From Noviluteimonas sp052115395 (GTDB lineage: Bacteria; Pseudomonadota; Gammaproteobacteria; Xanthomonadales; Xanthomonadaceae), in the NCBI GenBank assembly GCA_052115395.1, contig JBFRGO010000001.1: 64,000 nucleotides of DNA, one strand, 5' to 3'. A program made the position numbers and the translations under genes. Below the pieces are notes generated by a model. It had not been told where the DNA came from and did not search any database. It saw only the letters and a program-made list of their open reading frames with translations. The first letter of the stretch is position 1. Each line of letters starts with the position of its first letter. This document shows positions 61,502-64,000 of this stretch, piece after piece.

Positions 61502-61888
61502 TCAGGAGAAGTCGGGCGGCCCGCGCGATCCCAGGCCGTTGGGATGGCGGAAATGCGGGGGCGCCGCCGCATCGACCTGCGCCGGCGCGACCGGCGCGAG
61601 CGCGGCCACGCCCACGAGGACGGGCGCCTTCGCACCCACCATCGATTGCAGCAGCGGGCAGTAATCGCAATCGCCGTCGCCGTGGTGCGGCGCGGCCGGC
61701 ACGCTCGGCGCCGCGTGGTGCATCGCGCCGGCCATCGCCGACATTGCGTGGACGTGATGCGCTTGCGCGGCGTGGTGCGCCTGGCTGATGCGCCCGGCCA
61801 CCGGCACCAGCAGCAACGCGAAGGTCGCCACCAGCGCGAGGCGGTGCATCAGGCGGTGAAAGGCAGGTGCACGCATCACGGCGCGCAT
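61502..61888 (-). CDS. DUF2946-like His-rich exported protein
   Basis: A 128-residue protein with one N-terminal hydrophobic segment (LALVATFALLLVPVAGRIS) then His-rich stretches (AHHAAQAHHVHAMSAMAGAMHH) and a CDYC motif (HHGDGDCDYCPLLQ). This is the pattern of DUF2946 proteins, often found next to copper-related TonB receptors, suggesting metal binding in the periplasm. ATG at 61888 is used; an in-frame ATG lies four codons later. It starts 11 bp after the GGDEF gene stop. Confidence 0.8.
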   Translation of the reverse strand: MRAVMRAPAFHRLMHRLALVATFALLLVPVAGRISQAHHAAQAHHVHAMSAMAGAMHHAAPSVPAAPHHGDGDCDYCPLLQSMVGAKAPVLVGVAALAPVAPAQVDAAAPPHFRHPNGLGSRGPPDFS

Positions 61889-61899
61889 TCTAACGGCGC

Positions 61900-62937
61900 T
61901 CAGGGGTGCGCGGGGGAGCGCGGGCGACGGATACGCTGGCGATTGCTGCGCAGCGCCGAGACGCCCTTGGGGATCGGCTCCTGCGGCCCGCGGTTGCGTT
62001 CGCGCGAGAAGGCGACGATGCGATCGCGCCCGCGCGACTTGGCGAGATAGCACATCTCGTCGGCGCGATAGAGCAGCTCGTAGGCGCTGAGCTTGGCGTC
62101 GGCGAATTCCAGTTGCCCGATGCTCGCGCCGATGCGGAAGACCTCGCCCTGCCATTCGAAGGGATAGGCGGCGATCGCACGCCGCACTTTTTCCGCGACG
62201 TAGCTGGCCTGCTCGGCCGCGGCGTCTTCGAGCAGGATGGCGAACTCGTCGCCGCCCAGGCGCGCGAGCGCATCGGATTCGCGCAACTGGCTGCGCAGCA
62301 GCTTGGCGAGCTGGCGCAGCAGTTCATCGCCGGCGGCGTGGCCGGCGGTGTCGTTGACCGGCTTGAAGTGATCCAGGTCGAAGTACAGCAGCGCGTGGCG
62401 CGAGCCGTTTTCCTTCGCGCTCTGCACGGCACGGCGCAGGCGCGATTCGAAGGCGCGGCGGTTCGGCAGGCCGGTCAGCGGATCGTGGTGCGCCTGGTGG
62501 GTGAGCTCGTCGGTGAGTCGCTTGGCGGCGGTGACGTTGCGGAAGGTCACCACCGAACCGAGTACCTGGCGCTGCTCATCGACGATCGGCGAGACATTCC
62601 CATCGACCAGGACCACGTGGCCGTCGCGGCGCCGCAGCATCGTGAAGTGCCAGTCCGATTCGGGCGACAGCGGATCCATGCCATTGCCGTGCTCATCCAC
62701 GAATCGCACCACATCGCCGAGCGGGCGCTCGAGGGATTCGGGTTCGGTCCAGCCGGTGAGGTGGGCGGCGACCGGGTTGAGCAAGGTGATCTTCCCGTCG
62801 AGGTCGATGATCACCACTGCGTCGGAAATGGCACGCAAGGCCGCGACCGCGAACCGGCTTTGCTGCCGGCAGGTCTTCAGTTCGCGCTCAAGGCGCGCGG
62901 TGGCCGCATCCTGCGGCGGGTCTTGCGAGTGGTCCAC
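61900..62937 (-). CDS. PAS-GGDEF diguanylate cyclase
   Basis: A 345-residue cytosolic protein. An N-terminal coiled segment precedes a PAS domain (ISDAVVIIDLDGKITLLNPVA, GSVVTFRNVTAAK) and a GGDEF domain. The active-site motif is intact (RLGGDEFAIL) and the RxxD inhibitory site (RESD) is five residues upstream, so it should make c-di-GMP with product inhibition. No EAL domain. The start is GTG. The gene is followed at 11 bp by the DUF2946-like gene, which is unusual pairing. Confidence 0.94.
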   Translation of the reverse strand: MDHSQDPPQDAATARLERELKTCRQQSRFAVAALRAISDAVVIIDLDGKITLLNPVAAHLTGWTEPESLERPLGDVVRFVDEHGNGMDPLSPESDWHFTMLRRRDGHVVLVDGNVSPIVDEQRQVLGSVVTFRNVTAAKRLTDELTHQAHHDPLTGLPNRRAFESRLRRAVQSAKENGSRHALLYFDLDHFKPVNDTAGHAAGDELLRQLAKLLRSQLRESDALARLGGDEFAILLEDAAAEQASYVAEKVRRAIAAYPFEWQGEVFRIGASIGQLEFADAKLSAYELLYRADEMCYLAKSRGRDRIVAFSRERNRGPQEPIPKGVSALRSNRQRIRRPRSPAHP

Positions 62938-63136
62938 GGTCGGGGGAAGGGGCTGTGGGTACCGCAGCGTAGGGGGCTTACTGCAAAGGTCAGGTGACGT
63001 TCATTCGCGTGAGGTCGCGGTTGTCTTCACGCCTTGCGCATTCAGGAAATCACCGGCCCCCATGACCTTCGGTATATGCGCCGTTGCGGGCTTCGGGCGC
63101 CATGATGGCGTCCCTTCGACCGGAGAGCCCCGCCCC

Positions 63137-64000
63137 ATGCAGCACCGCATCGGCTGGATCCTGACCACCGCCCTGATCGTCGGTTGCAACGCGCAACCGC
63201 CGGCCGACAAGGCGGGCACGCAACCTGCAGCGGCAAGCACCGCCACCGCGAACGCGGCCCCCACCATCGGCATCGACCTTGCCGGCATCGACAAGTCGGT
63301 CAAGCCCGGCGACGACTTCGAGGAATACGCCAACGGTGCGTGGCGCAAGAAGACCGAAATCCCCGGCGACCGCGCGAGCATCGGCACCGGCTTCTACGTT
63401 TACGAACTCTCCGAAAAGCGCACGCGCGACCTGATCCAGAACGCGGGCAAGTCCAACCCCGCCGCCGGCAGCGACGCCCGCAGGATCGCCGACTACTACG
63501 CCGCCTACATGGACGAGGCGACGATCGAGAAGCGCGGCCTGCAGGCCATCGAACCGGATCTGAAGGCCATCGATGCCATCGCCGACACCAAGGCGCTTTC
63601 GACCGCGCTCGGCGGCCAGGTCCGCGCCGACACCGATCCGCTGAACTCCACCAACTTCGATACCGAACACCTGTTCGGCGTCTTCGTCTCGCAACCGCTC
63701 GACAAGGCCGGCACGCAAGTGCCCTACCTGATGCAGGGCGGCCTGGGCATGCCCAATCGCGAGTACTACCTCGCCAAGGACATGGGCGACAAACGCACCG
63801 CCTACCTGGCCTACATCGAAACGATCCTCACCGCTTCGGGCACGCCGGATGCCAAGGCCAAGGCGAAGGCCATCTTCGACCTGGAAACCAAGATCGCCAA
63901 CGCGCACGCCGACGTCGTGGAAAGCAGCGACGTGCACAAGGCCAACAATCCCTGGCCGATGGCCGATTACGCCAAGCGCGCGCCGGGCATCGACTGGGCC
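63137..64000 (+). CDS. M13 family metallopeptidase (PepO/neprilysin-like), 3' end outside window
   Basis: The first 288 codons of an M13 endopeptidase continue to the window edge without a stop. A lipoprotein-type signal ends in LIVGC (Cys17). The mature N-terminus shows family motifs: DDFEEYANGAWRKKTEIP, RIADYYAAYMDEATIEKRG, and PYLMQGGLGMPNREYYL. The zinc motif HExxH would lie beyond the window. It is divergent from the GGDEF gene, with 199 bp between the starts. Confidence 0.92.
   Translation, partial: MQHRIGWILTTALIVGCNAQPPADKAGTQPAAASTATANAAPTIGIDLAGIDKSVKPGDDFEEYANGAWRKKTEIPGDRASIGTGFYVYELSEKRTRDLIQNAGKSNPAAGSDARRIADYYAAYMDEATIEKRGLQAIEPDLKAIDAIADTKALSTALGGQVRADTDPLNSTNFDTEHLFGVFVSQPLDKAGTQVPYLMQGGLGMPNREYYLAKDMGDKRTAYLAYIETILTASGTPDAKAKAKAIFDLETKIANAHADVVESSDVHKANNPWPMADYAKRAPGIDWA

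Overview
The window is high-GC gammaproteobacterial DNA. Gene content and order (hrcA-grpE-dnaK-dnaJ, recN, fur/bamE, rnfH-ratA, smpB, histidine kinase, ssrA) point to the Xanthomonadaceae (Lysobacter/Luteimonas-like). The genus is an inference.

Layout. (1) 0.2-3.4 kb: two tandem Tat-exported tyrosinase/polyphenol-oxidase-like proteins. (2) 3.4-14.4 kb: conserved core. The heat-shock chaperone cluster, recN, fur, bamE, rnfH, ratA and smpB lead to a CHASE-type histidine kinase and the tmRNA gene ssrA. (3) 14.4-40.5 kb: a ~26 kb integrative element inserted at the 3' end of ssrA and bounded by a 39-bp direct repeat (14407-14445 and 40423-40461). A tyrosine integrase sits at the right end and a RepA-like ATPase plus an AlpA-like HTH protein in the middle. 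The left third is a type I restriction-modification operon (hsdM-hsdS-prrC-hsdR). The gene between hsdS and hsdR matches the PrrC anticodon nuclease in position, length and key residues, so the element carries a restriction system with an RNase back-up. The right half is carbonyl-metabolism cargo arranged around a LysR regulator: a leftward operon (MBL-fold protein, cupin, PaoABC-type molybdenum aldehyde oxidoreductase, XdhC, MocA-like cytidylyltransferase) and a rightward operon (Zn alcohol dehydrogenase, alpha/beta hydrolase, aldo/keto reductase, NepI-like MFS exporter, cyclophilin-like lipoprotein). (4) 40.5-52.1 kb: an HD-domain protein, then a high-mannose-glycan locus: GH92 x2, GH47, LacI regulator, FHS sugar transporter, fructokinase and AGE epimerase. 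Two near-identical LacI-type operators lie in the divergent promoter region. (5) 52.2-64 kb: assorted chromosomal genes, including a beta-propeller protein, an atypical response regulator, a frameshifted thioredoxin-fold gene, epoxide hydrolase, MsrA, GNAT, GDPD, a degenerate Hpt-like protein, a TonB-dependent receptor with a DUF2946-like partner, a PAS-GGDEF cyclase and the 5' part of an M13 peptidase.

How they work together. The mannose locus would trim alpha-mannosides outside the cytoplasm (GH92/GH47), import the sugar (FHS), convert mannose to fructose (AGE epimerase) and phosphorylate it (PfkB kinase), with LacI gating both transcripts. The island couples defence (type I RM plus PrrC) with aldehyde oxidation and reduction. 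Two genes (paoB at ~30450 and the thioredoxin-fold gene at ~54682) show single-base reading-frame breaks in T-runs, which may be real mutations or assembly errors.
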